Part shown: positions 5,020 through 5,431 of the stretch, piece after piece
Position numbering within the stretch: position 1 is the stretch's first letter
How the letters are laid out: the number at the start of each line of letters is the position of its first letter
Source: Desulfatirhabdium butyrativorans
Lineage (GTDB): Bacteria; Desulfobacterota; Desulfobacteria; Desulfobacterales; JAIFKL01
Reading direction: 5' to 3'
NCBI GenBank assembly: GCA_022736535.1
Contig: DZCT01000116.1
Span: 1-5,431 of the forward strand
Length of the DNA: 5,431 bases
Translations under genes and position numbers: made by a program
Notes under the pieces: generated by a model
What the model saw: only the letters and a program-made list of their open reading frames with translations
The model's database searches: none
What the model was told of the DNA's origin: nothing

Positions 5020-5431
5020 GCAGCCCCTTTTCGCTGATTTCAAAAACGCAGCGTCCTTTTTCATGCCCGTTCTGTTCAAGAATGAATTGATAGCATCCCT
5101 GCGGCAAGTCATCAAAACGCACAGATTCGCCCCGCAGATTCCGTGCAAACATCTTTCCGTCGTCTTTTATCAGCGTAAGGCTGATGTTTTCTGCATTCTG
5201 ATTGCCGCTGAACACTTTTACTCTTATTGTGGAGTTGCCGCTTTCCGATTCCTCCGCATATATCTCGGTTTGCAGATTGCCGATTTTTCTGTTCAGGCAT
5301 ATCTCATCTGCTGACGATGTACCTGAGCGCACCAAAGCAGGTTCAGGCAGCCGGAACATCTCCGTAAGCGGCGATAAGATCCGATTATAACAGGCTGTTA
5401 TCCGGTCACGCAGGGATTTCCCGGAAGCATC
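4997..5431 (-). CDS. Hypothetical protein, C-terminal part with beta-sandwich-like segment (5' end outside window)
   Basis: The frame is open from the right edge to the TGA at 4997-4999, giving 145 visible codons including the stop. An ATG at 5359 exists, but GGAG sits directly against it with no spacing and the frame stays open for 24 more codons upstream, so the real start is probably outside the window. The last ~80 residues alternate hydrophobic and polar positions (STIRVKVFSG, NISLTLIKDDGK, SVRFDDLPQGCYQFILEQNG, RCVFEI). With the DLPQGCY turn, this is typical of Ig-like or carboxypeptidase-regulatory-like beta-sandwich domains. The upstream part shows no motif I recognise. Overlap with the CHAT gene suggests one operon and a possible partner or sensor role. 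The function is not known. Confidence 0.75.
   Translation of the reverse strand, partial: DASGKSLRDRITACYNRILSPLTEMFRLPEPALVRSGTSSADEICLNRKIGNLQTEIYAEESESGNSTIRVKVFSGNQNAENISLTLIKDDGKMFARNLRGESVRFDDLPQGCYQFILEQNGHEKGRCVFEISEKGLHEKDNLS
5024..5029 (-). promoter_or_regulatory. Ribosome binding site that fixes the CHAT gene start
   Basis: AAGGGG on the minus strand, four bases before the ATG at 5019. It lies inside the last codons of the upstream gene, whose stop is at 4997-4999, so the two genes overlap by 23 bases and are probably translationally coupled. Confidence 0.7.

Noticed and set aside
5020..5148. N-terminal extension of the CHAT protein to an ATG at 5148
   Set aside because: The extension lies within the upstream gene, lacks CHAT-like sequence, and the ATG at 5019 has a good ribosome site.

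Overview
The window reads as an accessory region of a Gram-negative, probably Desulfobacterota-like (Desulfobacterales/Desulfonema type) genome. That placement is inference. It rests on the gene mix (CHAT protease, sigma-54 activator, Uma2 protein, MntA/HepT pair), the amino-acid style of the proteins, and the dense intergenic palindromes of the 'ggttctcgcaaag', 'gtagggtggacaaagcgaagcg' and 'tttctcgctccgctcgaaatgac' kinds, which I associate with such genomes. No rRNA or housekeeping gene is present to confirm it. All real genes lie on the minus strand and so are read from right to left.

Right end to left. At 4997-5431 is the 3' part of a gene entering from beyond the window; its visible C-terminal half looks like a small beta-sandwich. 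It overlaps by 23 bases a large gene (3037-5019) for a CHAT-family cysteine protease joined through one transmembrane helix to a CsgG/LpoB-like extracytoplasmic domain. The last ~60 codons of that gene are supplied by a short repeat element. Next comes a Uma2-family (PD-(D/E)XK-like) gene at 2422-3012, flanked by two oppositely oriented ~160-bp MITE-like copies (2147-2306 and 3062-3223). Then comes a sigma-54 activator (845-2047) with an intact AAA+ domain but no receiver domain and an atypical C-terminus. At the far left a nucleotidyltransferase of the MntA antitoxin type is fused in frame to the C-terminal half of a HepT-type HEPN toxin (121-636). The window ends in two copies of a 58-bp tandem repeat (1-116).

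How it may work together (inference): without the MITE-Uma2 block, the beta-sandwich gene, the CHAT-TM-CsgG gene and the sigma-54 activator would be consecutive genes on one strand with a short gap. That suggests an envelope-sensing protease module with its own enhancer-binding regulator, later interrupted by a mobile-looking 1.08-kb cassette. The region between the activator and the CHAT gene is a mosaic of palindromic repeats, and the left end carries a decayed or remodelled toxin-antitoxin pair, as expected in a rearrangement-prone defence or accessory island.
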